Source of the DNA: Symmetrospora coprosmae
Taxonomy: Eukaryota; Basidiomycota; Cystobasidiomycetes; Symmetrosporaceae
Direction: 5' to 3'
DNA length: 64,000 nucleotides
NCBI GenBank assembly: GCA_008802785.1
Contig: VUYT01000004.1
Location: 496,001 to 560,000 of the forward strand
The position numbers and the translations under genes were made by a program. Shown here in pieces: positions 43,524-53,956 of this stretch (position 1 is its first letter; each line of letters opens with the position of its first letter). The notes under the pieces were generated by a model. It had not been told where the DNA came from, made no database searches, and saw only the letters and a program-made list of their open reading frames with translations.

Positions 43524-46500
43524 CTAGATGCCCACCATGCAATTGCAGAGCTCTGACCCTTCGCTGGGCTCAACCTGGATTGTCAGATCAATCAGACCGT
43601 GAATGGCGCCTTTGAGCACCGTCTCGACGCGCTTGACGACCTTTTCTGCATTCGCATAGTGTATCAGCTGGTTGCCGTTCTGATGAGAGTGTTGGTGCTG
43701 CTGTGAACGCGGGTCGTGCGAGGGCGACGGCGCCAGCTGGATATGGATGGACCCGACAACCGTGCTGGGGTCCTTTGGCCAGAACCGGGCAGCGGCGTAG
43801 GACGAGAGTCCCTCCACGCTTGAGAGCTGCAGTGGTGTCGAGAAGACCAGTCAGCGCGGCCTTCGATGGAGCAGAAGCAAGATGCCGGCTCACCTTGGAC
43901 AGCGCGCTCCGGACATCGCGCTCCCGGTCCGACCCGAGGTCAAGCGTAAGCAAGCTGGCGCTGTCCATGACCAGCGGCACGACGCTCGCAAAGATGAGAA
44001 CGGCAATGAAGATCGAGGCGATCGGGTCGAACCCAGTCCAGCCGTACCGGTTGATCAGCAGGGTCGAGATGATGACGCCGACGGAACCGAGCGTGTCCGC
44101 CATGACGTGCTGTGTGGAGCAGAACATTAGCGATAACTCAAGTCAAGCGAGCCCGTGCGAAACTCACGAGGAAGACGCCATGCATGTTGTGCGAATGCCC
44201 TGTAAGCGAAAAGCCAATTTTCTCAGCATGATCAGGCCAGGATGCAGAGGCGCACTCGTCGCTGACGTACCGTGGCCGTGATCGTGATCGTGTCCGCCGT
44301 GCTGGAAAGGCCCATCAAGATCAGCATCTGCGCCGTACACTTTTATGTCTCGCGTGCAGCCTGGACTCACCGAATGACCATGATGATGATGCCCAGTCGC
44401 AAACATGCCAACGAGATTGACGGCCAACCCGGCCATGCTGATGACGAGCAGCTGGTTGGTGTTCATCTCCGGCGGGTCAATGAGGCGCTGGATCGCCTCA
44501 AATACGATGAAGATGCTGATGAGGATGAGGAAGATACCGTTGGCGAACCCGGAGAGCGTCTCCACGCGGCCGTAGCTGAGGGTGCAGAAAGGCTGATCAG
44601 CGACCCCGCAAGTCAAACAGCGGGCTTGACAGCGCACCCGTAGGTAAAAGTCTCGTTCCGCGGCCAGGTCGCCATCACGCTCGCTAGGAGGCCCATCCCA
44701 AGCGCGAGACAGTCGAAGAACATGTGGATTGCTGTGGGTCGGTCGGGAGTCGCGTCAGGAACAGCAAGCGGGCACGGCCATGCAGCGTGGGTGACAGCCA
44801 CTCACAGTCTGAAATCAGGCCCAAGCTGTTTGTCCAGATGCCGTACCTGTATCGCATACAGACACGTCCCGTGGTGAAGTGAGCACTGCGGCACGCGGTT
44901 CTCCTAACAGGGGCACGACGGCGCCGACGCACATCATCTGCACAAACATGAATGCGAGATTCAAGCACAGGAAGAAGTAGATCTTCTTGGAGTCTGGGTT
45001 ATCGAGGATGGTCTTGATGGTGCTCCTGATTTGCCTCCACTGCTTGTCGAGCGACTCGAGGGCCGTCGCCTTGCTCTTGCCGGTGGAGCCTTTGGTGCTC
45101 GTGTACGAAACGGAGGCAGGATTGAGCCCGGCGGCTTCGGCGACGAGACGCGGATCCGAGTGAAGGATCTGCGAGATGCCTGTAGGACGGCAGGAGTGCA
45201 CACGCTTCGTCAGATAGCGACCCGCCCATGCTGTGGATCAATAATGTCGGCCAAGCGCTGCCCACCGGAGTAGGCTATCGCGCCAACGACAAAGTCGTGC
45301 ACGTGCAGCGTGCGCTCGAACGCTGTTATGCCGATAAAAGCGGATGTCAGGACCGCCACGGGCCAGAGGACCTTGAAGCCCTTGATGACGGGCGCGCGGG
45401 TCTTCATGGACCCGGCAAGGATGGGGTCCAGAAGGAAGAGAGCCAGAGCGAGCAGTGCGAGCGTGGGAAGGACAACTGACGTCCCAGCGGTTACTGGACT
45501 CGATGTTGTGACGCCTTTTGTCGAAAAGGGCTGGAAGAGCGAGAATACCAGGGCGATGGGCACGGACGCTGCAAGTCCGAGAGAGTCGACACGCGAGGCT
45601 GAGTGAGGATCTGTCACGGTCGATGGAGAGATTGACGGCAGGAGATCCAGGCGAGACGAGCTGAGCAGGAGGTATCCGGCCACAAGAGTGTAGCCGGAGG
45701 TTATGGAGGACTTTGGCAGGTCTTGGAGCGCGGAGAGACGAGACGCGCTTCAGCGGGATACTTAAGGATACACAAGGAGCAAGCGCGTGCAGCTTACACC
45801 GGTTGAGGTATAGCTCGGCAATGTAGCATAGCCCGAGTGTCCCCGCCGCGACAAAGTTGGCGTTGCGCTGGTGCACGAGATGTATGCGACTTGTCGTCAG
45901 CTGGCTGGTGTGGGCGCGAACGAGAGACGCGACCGTCACTCACAGCAGTCGACCCGATACCTTTCTTCTGCATTGTCTGCAGGCCGTGCATCCACAGCTC
46001 GCTCGACTGCGTCAACATGATGAGCCTGCGGTGGCCACGGCGTTTGGGTACACGGTGAGTGCATATTTTCCATGACGGTGTCGGCGGTGACGGTAGCCCT
46101 CACCGGATGATGGGCAGCGTCTCGGCTGCTTTGAGGAAGACGAGGCTCTCGGCGCATAGCATGAACGCGTAGAGCCCGAGCTGTGGGAGCTGTTGGTCCA
46201 CGGTCGCGCGCACACGCGCACGCGTTCGGGTTAGGATGATGGAGTGGGTGGCACGAGGCGAATGGAAGCGAAGCCGTCAGGAGGAGAGCTGAGCAGGACA
46301 TGCAGCGACACTCACTCTGAGCCTGTGCCCAGACGCGAAGGCTTCCCATGGCCTATTCCACAGTGCGGACGCGAGCGCTGCCAGAGCGAGCAGCTTGAAG
46401 TGGACGGCGCCCAGGTCGGCGGCGCGCACGGCTGGATCGCTGAATAGCCACTCCTTGACGAGGTGCAGGCTGAGGGCGAGGAGGGATTTGCTGAGGATGC

Positions 46501-46657
46501 TGCTGAAGACGAGATCCGCAGGGACGCCGCGGTGCCGTGCGAGGGCATCCTTGCCCGGAGGCAGGACGTGGGCGATGCTGACCCTCCCGCGCTGCCGTGC
46601 ATCTGGCAGGTACTCTGGGTAGGCTGACGTGTATCCTCCTGCACCCTGTGCGCCCAT
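43524..46657 (-). CDS. MSC2: Zinc transporter of the CDF family, MSC2/ZnT5 type
   Basis: A multi-exon minus-strand gene of roughly 750 residues. The N-terminal half holds extra transmembrane helices not found in small CDF proteins (SILSKSLLALSLHLV, LLALAALASALW, LGLYAFMLCAESLVFL, AGTSVVLPTLALLALALFLL), as in yeast Msc2 and human ZnT5. The C-terminal CDF domain has KKIYFFLCLNLAFMFVQMMC, the first metal site HMFFDCLALGMG, the LSGFANGIFLILISIFIVFE helix, His-rich loops (FATGHHHHGHS, HGGHDHDHGH) and the second metal site HVMADTLGSVGVIIS. Both HxxxD pairs are intact, consistent with zinc loading of the ER or secretory pathway. The start at 46657 is the only ATG in frame before the first helix and is uncertain. 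Confidence 0.88.
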
Positions 46658-47215
46658 GCCTTCGATATCGATATCGCTGCTGCTGCTGCTGTTGCTGTTG
46701 CTGTGCGGAATCAGACCTGCTGCCTGCCTGCCCTGTCCGAGTACCTGAGAGGCCTCGAGACGGCGAAGAGGGAGGAGACGCGCGCCTTGACTCTGCGATA
46801 ACACGCATGATTGCAGGTGCAGATGCACATGCTTCACATCGACTCGGTATCCATCAGTGTGCACTGCTGTCGCGGCTGCGAGTAGCCTTCGTCATCGTCA
46901 TCCCACACCAGCTTCATGCGAGCAGCACGGCGCCAAATCCGCCACAGGACGACCTACCCGCGTCAAGCGTGTCCAACAGACTGGATCCGCAGGCAGGAGC
47001 GCTCAAGAACGTCCGGGCAGGCGGAAGATCAAGGCATGTGCCTTCCGTCCCCCTTGCGCAGCGTCGTCTCACCTCTCCCTGTCCGCTTCCATTCATCTGC
47101 AGCCGCCAACTGCGGGAGGGGGAAATCGCAGAGACCCTCGAGCAACCCCGCGTCAAAGGCACCCTCGCACTCACCTCTTCGTAGAGGATCAGTCCAGACA
47201 CTACAATCTCCGACG
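46658..47215. promoter_or_regulatory. Divergent promoter of MSC2 and the Gfd2-like gene
   Basis: 558 bases. The left 150 bases include a CTG/GTT-type triplet run (46678-46705) that would encode Ser/Asn if the MSC2 start lay further upstream. No other feature was recognised. Confidence 0.4.
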
Positions 47216-48805
47216 ATGAACCAGCCAGCACCGTCTGCGAGCGCAAGCATGACGAGCGGAGGGACAGGCGGCAGGAAGGCTCCTATCGAGCCAGGGACAG
47301 TCTTTTACACCTACGAAGACATCGGTGCGTGCACATCTTGCAGCAGGCCTGAGCTACATTAACTGCGCAACCCGGCTGACCGTTGCGTTCACACCAGCCA
47401 AGAAATGGCTGGGCTTCCTCATCTGGAAGAAGGTGCCTAAACCCCTTGCCAACAGCTTCCTCAAGCCTGCAAGCCTCGTCAGCGGGTCTCCGAACGCGAG
47501 TGGGAGCATTGTTCGTCCATGCTCTCCGTATGCTGCCCTATGTCCGACTAAACTTACGCTGAAGCACCTTGCGATTACACAGTTATGGTCCGGCCCGCAC
47601 ACTTTCTACGAAGGGACGTCGGCTGTCAACGGCATCCGAGCCCTCTATTTCTCGCACGAGGCAGTCGTCGCGCTCGTCGACATCATTGTCGCCGGTCGAC
47701 CCGACCTGGACGCAGGCCTGCTCTTACCCAACCCGGAGAAGCGCATCACATCGAGCTCGTTCTCCGCCATCGAGCCGCGGACGTTCAAGAGCACGGAAGA
47801 GCTGCAGGCCGGGCGGCAGGGCATGAAGTTGACGCACAATGTCAGCCTCCTCGCTCAGAACAAGCTCAAGTTTGCCCAGTTCGAGAGAGAAGGGAAAGGC
47901 GCAATGCTCGCGATCGACATCGAGAGCTACGAGCACAACCACGACAAGCTGACGGAGATCGGGTACGCCTTCATCACTTGGCGGAAGCAGGCTGGAGATG
48001 GTCAGATCAGGGAGATCAGGTCGTGCGAGCATCTGAGTGAGTGAATGCGGAACACCCCCGCGCTTATTGGCAGCAGCCAACGTCACCGTCCGATCTGCAC
48101 AGTCATTGAGGAGAACAAGAGGTACAGAAACAGGCAATACACGGGCGATAATCGAGACGTGAGATGGTTCCCACGTTTAGCTATTCAGTGTTCCCACTGC
48201 CCACTCGAGTCTGCTCATCGAATCCTGCCTTAAATAGAACTTTATCTTCGGAAGATCGCAGTCCCTCAGGCTGCGCGAGGCTATCGAGCACATCCAGTCC
48301 CTTATCACGCATCTCTCGACGACTGCGCCCTTACTGCTGGTCTTCCACAACGCATCCGCCGAGATTGAGTACTTCAGCACGCTGGGGATCAGCACGCAGA
48401 CCTGGCAGCACGGCTTCCCACCCGTCGACAAGGACGTCGAGCTCGACAAAGCGCTCGACGTTGCGCTGCAGGACGGCGGCATCTACATCATGGACACGCA
48501 GAAGCTGTACGCTGCTAGCGGGCGCGAGGATGCGCGTGCGCAGATTGGACTGGAGAAGGCTCTGATCGCCATGGGTATCCCGGGGAGGTACCTGCACAAT
48601 GCTGGGAATGATGCGTGCTGTGAGTGCTACCGTGACCTGCTGCAGCCTGCCGTCATATGCTCACTCGATACGTGCAGACACGCTCGCAATATACGAGGAG
48701 CTGGTAGGCCACGGCAGTATGCGCGCAGAGCTTATTGCGCAGGAGAATAAACGACAACAGCAAGCACGGCAGCGGCGCGCCAATAACCACACTGGATGGG
48801 AATGA
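47216..48805 (+). CDS. Gfd2/YDR514C-like DEDDh-fold protein
   Basis: A gene of about five to six exons on the plus strand. After MNQPAPSASASMTSGGTGG and an EPGTVFYTYEDI start, the segment KKWLGFLIWKK joins LWSGPHTFYEGTSAVNGIRA. The exonuclease-like fold follows: AMLAIDIESYEHNHDKLTEI (DxE motif), YRNRQYTGDNRDNFIFG, LLLVFHNASAEIEYFSTLGI, DGGIYIMDTQKLYAAS and RYLHNAGNDACYTLAIYEEL (HxxxxD motif). This is the pattern of yeast Gfd2 and YDR514C. In the second motif the expected Asp is not obvious (HNASAEIEYF), so activity is uncertain. The second intron border (near 47430-47580) is unclear because the intervening sequence is open in frame. Confidence 0.7.
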
Positions 48806-48984
48806 GCCTCTCAAGCATTGCGCACTGCTCGCCCTCTCTCGGGGTCAGGAAGTGAAGTCTCAGTCAATGTAGCAACTCGCATGAAGGTTCAGTAACGCTC
48901 GCAGAGGACTCTTCACGAAAGGTTGTCGTTTAATACTCCTCTTCGATGTACACTATGGCACTCCTGCAAACAACAGCAACCTCC
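48806..48984. other. Convergent 3' spacer
   Basis: 179 bases between the stop codons of the Gfd2-like gene and the MFS transporter. No feature was seen. Confidence 0.45.
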
Positions 48985-50819
48985 TTACGATACACGCCCG
49001 CCATCCTCCCTTCGCTCGTTCCAGGCGCGCGGATTGCGACGGTGGCTCTTGCTCTCCGCTTCATTCGGGTACCAGATGAGCGAGACGCCGTAGCCGACCG
49101 CGAGGACAGCCAGGACAGCCCACGCCAGCTGTCCTCGAAGGATGCGTCGGTCAATGCCGTATGCAAACAGGCTGCTGATGATGGGCGGCGTGAAGGCCCG
49201 GCCGGCCTGCGTGACGCAGAGTGCCATGCCGTTCGTGCGACTGACGGCAAGCGGCGTGGGCGCTACATCGTTGATCGCCATCTGCAGTACGGCTATATCA
49301 GAACAGAATACGTCAGCTCGGGATGAAGATCGGCTGGAGCGATTGTCAGCCACTCACTTCCGACGGTCTGCAAGCTGGGCGCGATCACAGACAATGCGAA
49401 CACGATCGCAAAGGCCCCGTGCATGCTCGTTGTCCGGAGGAGACTGCTCGCGATCGCCAGTGCGAACGCCATGAAGAAGCAGATCGCGCAATAGAAGATG
49501 GTCCCCCTATTCCCGAGACGCTTGTGCATCCACGGGAAGATGACCAGCCCGCCGAATGCCTGTATGATGGCCAGAGCAGCCAAGATACTCGAGATCTGCT
49601 GGATCGTGAGGCCGAGTCCGCCGAGCTCGACCGAGGTGAAGCACCAGACCGGCTCCACTGCCGTTGACTGGACTTTTCAGCTCGACGCCTGGTATATGCG
49701 GAGATGCTGCTGGTACGCACAAGCAAGCCAGGCGAACCACATGGTGTACGCCCAGAGACAGCTCAGCATGATGTACTTCACGCCTGCCGACTTGAGGATC
49801 ACTCGTTGTGTCGGGATGGCGCTAAGGTCCGCTTTGGTCAGATTCGGCGGCAGTGTCTGCCATCATCACGAATGTTTGTGTGGAAAAGACCATCAGCTCT
49901 GGCTGGTAGCGTTCAGGCTAGCGACTCTCCCCACCTCTTTCAAGTAGAGAAAGCAGAGCACGACGGTGACAATCCCACACGAACCCGTTAGAAGCGAAGG
50001 GAGCAGATACGGATAAGTCTGGAAAAGGGCGCTATCTCGGAAGAAGTTGATGTTCTCTGTCGGTCGAGCTAGGAGTCCGCCTGCGATGGGAGCGAGCAGT
50101 ATGCCCAGGGTGGCTCCCAGATTCCAGACTCCGTAACCTGCGGCGCGATTGGTCTCGTCCAGGATCTCGCCGACCACCACGCGCAAAGTGCTATATCGGA
50201 GGAACGCGGTCAGTCCGTGTCTGCGCCCTGCAGATATGTGCCTCACGCACCCAATGCATCCGGAGAAGAGGCCAGCAAATGCCCTGCAGGCGACCATCTG
50301 CCAGACGTTCCGCGAGAAGCCAAACAGAGTGCCAGAGATGGACAGGCCGACGAGGCAGATGAGGACAACAGGTCTCCGTCCCCATCTGTCGCTCAGATCC
50401 GGCCAGACGTAGATGAGCGTGATGCATGTCGTGACGGAGTAGGCCGACTCGATCAAGCCAGAGTAAAAGCCGATGTCCTGCTCGGGCACCCCACTGTCCC
50501 GTATCATCCGGGCGATGTACTGAGGTGCAATGAGAGAGTCAGTTCGTGATACTTCTCGCATGGCTATAGCCCTATCGTTGAGGCTGATGCTCACCGGAAA
50601 GATGCCAAAGAAGCCAAACCCGTCAACCAGACGAGCGCAGCAGATGAGGGCAAGCTGTCCAGAGGGCAGTTTCGTGACTTTCGAAGGCTGTGGCTTTGCA
50701 CCTGACCGGAGGAGCGGAGTTGTTTCGAGGTTCTCCGTCTCCGCGTCCCGAGAGGCGGACATATTGATGACGGAGGTCGCGGCCGAGCCAGTCTTCATCG
50801 TCACGGAGGACTTCGACAT
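48985..50819 (-). CDS. MFS transporter, ZIFL/YCR023C-like
   Basis: About six exons on the minus strand, roughly 520 residues. The N-terminus is cytosolic (NLETTPLLRSGAKPQPSKV). TM1 is ICCARLVDGFGFFGIFP, continued after an intron by YIARMIRDSGVPEQDIGFYS. The conserved loop 2-3 motif is DLSDRWGRRPVVLICLVGLS. TM5-6 include GYGVWNLGATLGILLAPIAG. The second half shows KYIMLSCLWAYTMWFAWLA, GGLVIFPWMHKRLGNRGTIF and PPIISSLFAYGIDRRI, ending in a basic tail. The family includes plant zinc-induced facilitators and yeast YCR023C. The substrate is unknown. The first intron is 75 bases and open in frame, so unspliced reading is also possible. Confidence 0.83.
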
Positions 50820-51227
50820 ACTCGTAGCTTCTGGGGTACGTCAGCACAGTAGAGAGCAGACACGGTCGCATGGCTGTAGCTACCGAAGACACAGGCCTGC
50901 AGACTTTGGGCGTCCTAATTCGGGAAATGGTTCGCAGTCCTTCTTGAGGTCCAGGCGAGCGTCAGAACATGTCGGGTCACGGCCGACGGCTGACCGCCTC
51001 GAGCTCATCGTGCTCCACAGCGGTTTCTCCCTGCGTCGTCCGTCTTCATGACTCGCAAGGTCCTGCATGTGTGACGGATGCAGTCGGGAGTGAAGGGTGA
51101 GGCGTGTCCACCGAGATGAACAGCTCAAACGATGGTGTGCAGGAGACGATGCGTGTGCTCTAATGCTACGACAAGATAAGCGCAAAGAACGAAGGAATGA
51201 CTGCATGGGTTTGTGATGGGGCATCGT
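50820..51227. other. Intergenic: MFS promoter and SPG1 3' end
   Basis: 408 bases between co-directional minus-strand genes. Several short frames have no protein features. Confidence 0.45.
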
Positions 51228-52634
51228 CTACGTTTCGACGTAGATGAGCAACGGCTCCCCCGTCTCCGTGATCTCAGGGATGGTACACTTCAGGTCGAAT
51301 GCCTGGAAATTCCATACACCGCTGATGAGCGAACTCAATTGCGTGATACTGGAGCTGGGCCGCTCACCTTGGACAGCACAATCTTGAAGATCTTCTGGAC
51401 ATTGATGGAATGGCTGGTCGAGCAAAAGATGAGGGGCGCTTTCATCGCTCGGGCGAAACGGCGCGACTGTCGGCCAGAGAATCGGGGTCAGCGTGCTCGA
51501 CTAATCTGCGGATGAAGTCTGCCTACGCACCTGCCGCGTGATCTCCTCTTGCTCTTCTTGCGAGAAGGCGCTAAACTGGTCGTACTTGGTCCCAATCTGC
51601 TCCGGAGATGTGGGGCGCTCAGCAGGTGAGCCGCCAGCAATCGCACTTGGACCGGCACGTACCAGGAACGGAATCGCCGTCTTGTTGAAGCCTCTCGCTT
51701 GCCGGTACCATTCCTTGATGCTGCGACGTCAGGCAGATTAGCCTGCAGCCGCGTGGCGTGGCGTGTCCTGTGCCGACTGACCTGTTCAACGTCGACTTGC
51801 GCGAAAGGTCAAACATGAAGAGTATCGCGACGGCATCGTTACAGACCAGTGGAAGCATGCTGTGTGCGCGCAGACCGGCCCATGTGCGCTCATGCTGACC
51901 CGTCTGTGCAAGAGCAGCAGGCGGACTCACTTGACAAACTCCCGCTGCCCTCCGAGATCCCAGATGGAAAAGACTATCTGTGTGTTCCGGATGGAGATCT
52001 GGGCATCCAGCAGCGAGCGTAAGCGTGCTAGTCTGACGGTGAGTCCCGACATGGTCTAGCTCACGCATTTCTCCATGAAGCTGCGGACATAGAGGGTAAG
52101 CTGGCTGCGAGGAACGAGGGTGATGCGCGTGAAAGGACGCCAACTCACTTTACGCCCAGGGTCTGGATGTAGTCCTCGTCAAAGCTGCCCTCGACGTACT
52201 TGACCATGAGACTGGTCTTTCCAATCTGTGCGTCTCCGACCATGCCGACCTGGTTGCGGCCATGGCATCAGAGAGCGAGGTGGGACGGAGGGAGGTGGGG
52301 AGAAGTGCGTAAAGGACAGTCACGAGCCAGGGACAGGTTTGAGGAGACGCGACGGCAAGGGGTCCGATCACAGTGGGTGGCAAATGGATGGGACAGTCAG
52401 TCAGTACGGACCCTCCATGCTTGTCCACGGGGATGGGCGGGCAGCTAGCGCACCTTGATGACGACGCTGTAGGAGGTGTTGTTAGCTGAGTCGATGTCCT
52501 GACTGAGCCGTAGCTGGGTTGTAGCGAGATACGTACCTGCTCTTGTCGTCTTCGCCCTGAGCGCTGCCGCCTGATGACGGACCGGCCGTCGAGTGGGCCT
52601 CGTGCTCGCCAGACGCAGCAGAAGGGTCGGCCAT
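51228..52634 (-). CDS. SPG1: Septation/mitotic-exit GTPase SPG1/TEM1
   Basis: A Ras-like GTPase in about eight small exons. After a hydrophilic leader ([18 protein letters not shown]) the G domain shows the P-loop [19 protein letters not shown], switch I in [15 protein letters not shown], switch II in [13 protein letters not shown], then [18 protein letters not shown], the guanine motif [11 protein letters not shown] in place of NKxD, and [16 protein letters not shown] for the SAK region. [13 protein letters not shown] and WDLGGQ are hallmarks of Spg1/Tem1, which starts the septation initiation or mitotic exit network at spindle poles. Its family normally has TKxD, so this is not a defect. 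It ends LLIYVET. Confidence 0.93.
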
Positions 52635-53041
52635 GGCTGCAGATGGAGCACTGGATGTGCGATATCCACTCAAGCAGATCTATGCCGTCGGATGCGCTGC
52701 TGCTGCTGCTGCTGCTCGAGCGCGGTACTCTCGAGGTCGGTCGTTCCGGCTCGATTGGGTCCCGAGCACGCTGGACGCGGTTCCTGACTGCGGTGGTGGA
52801 GGGGACAGCTGCGGCACGATGGCAGGAGCTGTCTAGAGGAGCGCTTCGACGATGTTCTGTGCGGATCTGCACCTCGTTAGATAATGAGGTCGTTCGACCA
52901 GTCAGACGGAAGAGAGGACGGCGCTTCGCGGGGCCTCTCAAAGGTGTCTCACGCACGGGACAAACCCCCTTCGGACAGGCGCACAGGGAAGCGCGCACAG
53001 CGTGATGCTTGTCAAGCGAGCAACGATGCCCGCAATTACGT
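52635..53041. other. Intergenic: SPG1 promoter and DSS4 3' end
   Basis: 407 bases. It includes a (GCT)n run near 52698-52716 at the SPG1 side. Long open frames crossing here on both strands are coding shadows of GC-rich sequence. Confidence 0.45.
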
Positions 53042-53779
53042 TCAGGGCAGCCTGTATCTACATCTCTGCAGGTCCAGCAGGAACTCGCGCTGGTGCTGCA
53101 TCTGTCCCCTCTCCTCCTGTGCCTGAACCTGACCCCGACCTTGCCCCTCGGCCTCTGCAGCGACTTCCTGCCCGAGGTCACGGCCAGCCAGCTCGACGTG
53201 GTACCCAAGTGGGCCACAGTCACAGTCGGCGCATGCGAGATAGCGCACAGAGGCGCCTTGCGGCAGGCCAGGGACGCTGCTGCTGTTGCTGCCACTGGCT
53301 GCAGCGGCCGCGGCAGCCCCGCCGCCGGACGCAACGCCCTTGGTGAAGCCAACGTTCTCGAACGTCATGGGCGAGGTGACGAGCCAACATTCGATGTCTG
53401 ATGGTGCACTGTCTGCGTCCGTACCCTCGATGCCACTGTCACTGCCGCTGTTGCCGAGGGGGAAGATCTCGCCTTCGTGTCGCGTCGGTTTGGCCGATGG
53501 ATGGGCGAGCTACAGACGCGCAGGAGACGGGGTCAGTCGTTAGTGCGCGATGACCTACAGCTGTCTGCGGGTCCGCGCTATAGAGCTACGCACAGCAGCT
53601 GCACTCCTCTTGACGAGCTCGGCCGCACCCTTCCGCAGGATCAGGCACCGGCACCCAGCCAGCGGGCAGAAGATGTCGGCCGCATTCGTCCCTTGCTCCG
53701 TCACAAGGCGAGCTCGCAGCTCGGGCGAGAAGGGTTGGCCTGGGTTGCGAGAACTGGACGCTACTGCCGAGGACTGCAT
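53042..53779 (-). CDS. DSS4: DSS4/MSS4 (RABIF) family guanine nucleotide release factor
   Basis: Two exons on the minus strand, about 210 residues. MSS4/Dss4 binds nucleotide-free exocytic Rab GTPases and stabilises them. The N-terminal half reads NPGQPFSPELRARLVTEQGT, then NAADIFCPLAGCRCLILRKG with a zinc-binding C-x-x-x-x-C pair. The second zinc pair is in VRYLACADCDCGPLGYHV. A Gly/Ala-rich insertion (SGGGAAAAAAASGSNSSS) lies between WLVTSPMTFENVGFTKGV and the second zinc site. The C-terminus EFLLDLQRCRYRLP fits the family's last strand. The chosen ATG at 53779 gives a family-sized N-terminus; the frame extends upstream without another ATG. Confidence 0.84.
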
Positions 53780-53956
53780 GGCGGGTTTGGATGTTGGGAA
53801 GCCAGTTAGGACGAGAGCAAGGCAGAGGGAAAGCGGCAAGCGGACTTTCGGGCGGCGAGGCAGAGTGCATTGCACCGGCAGGGAGTGGCTTCTTTCGAGA
53901 GCTCTTTCCGAGAGCGATACAACATCACGCTATCGCGACAGATCCTTAGGCTAGTA

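Noticed and set aside
52150-53352. A 400-codon minus-strand open frame spanning SPG1 and DSS4
   Set aside because: It runs across exons and introns of two recognisable genes in a different frame and has Arg/Ser-rich nonsense composition.
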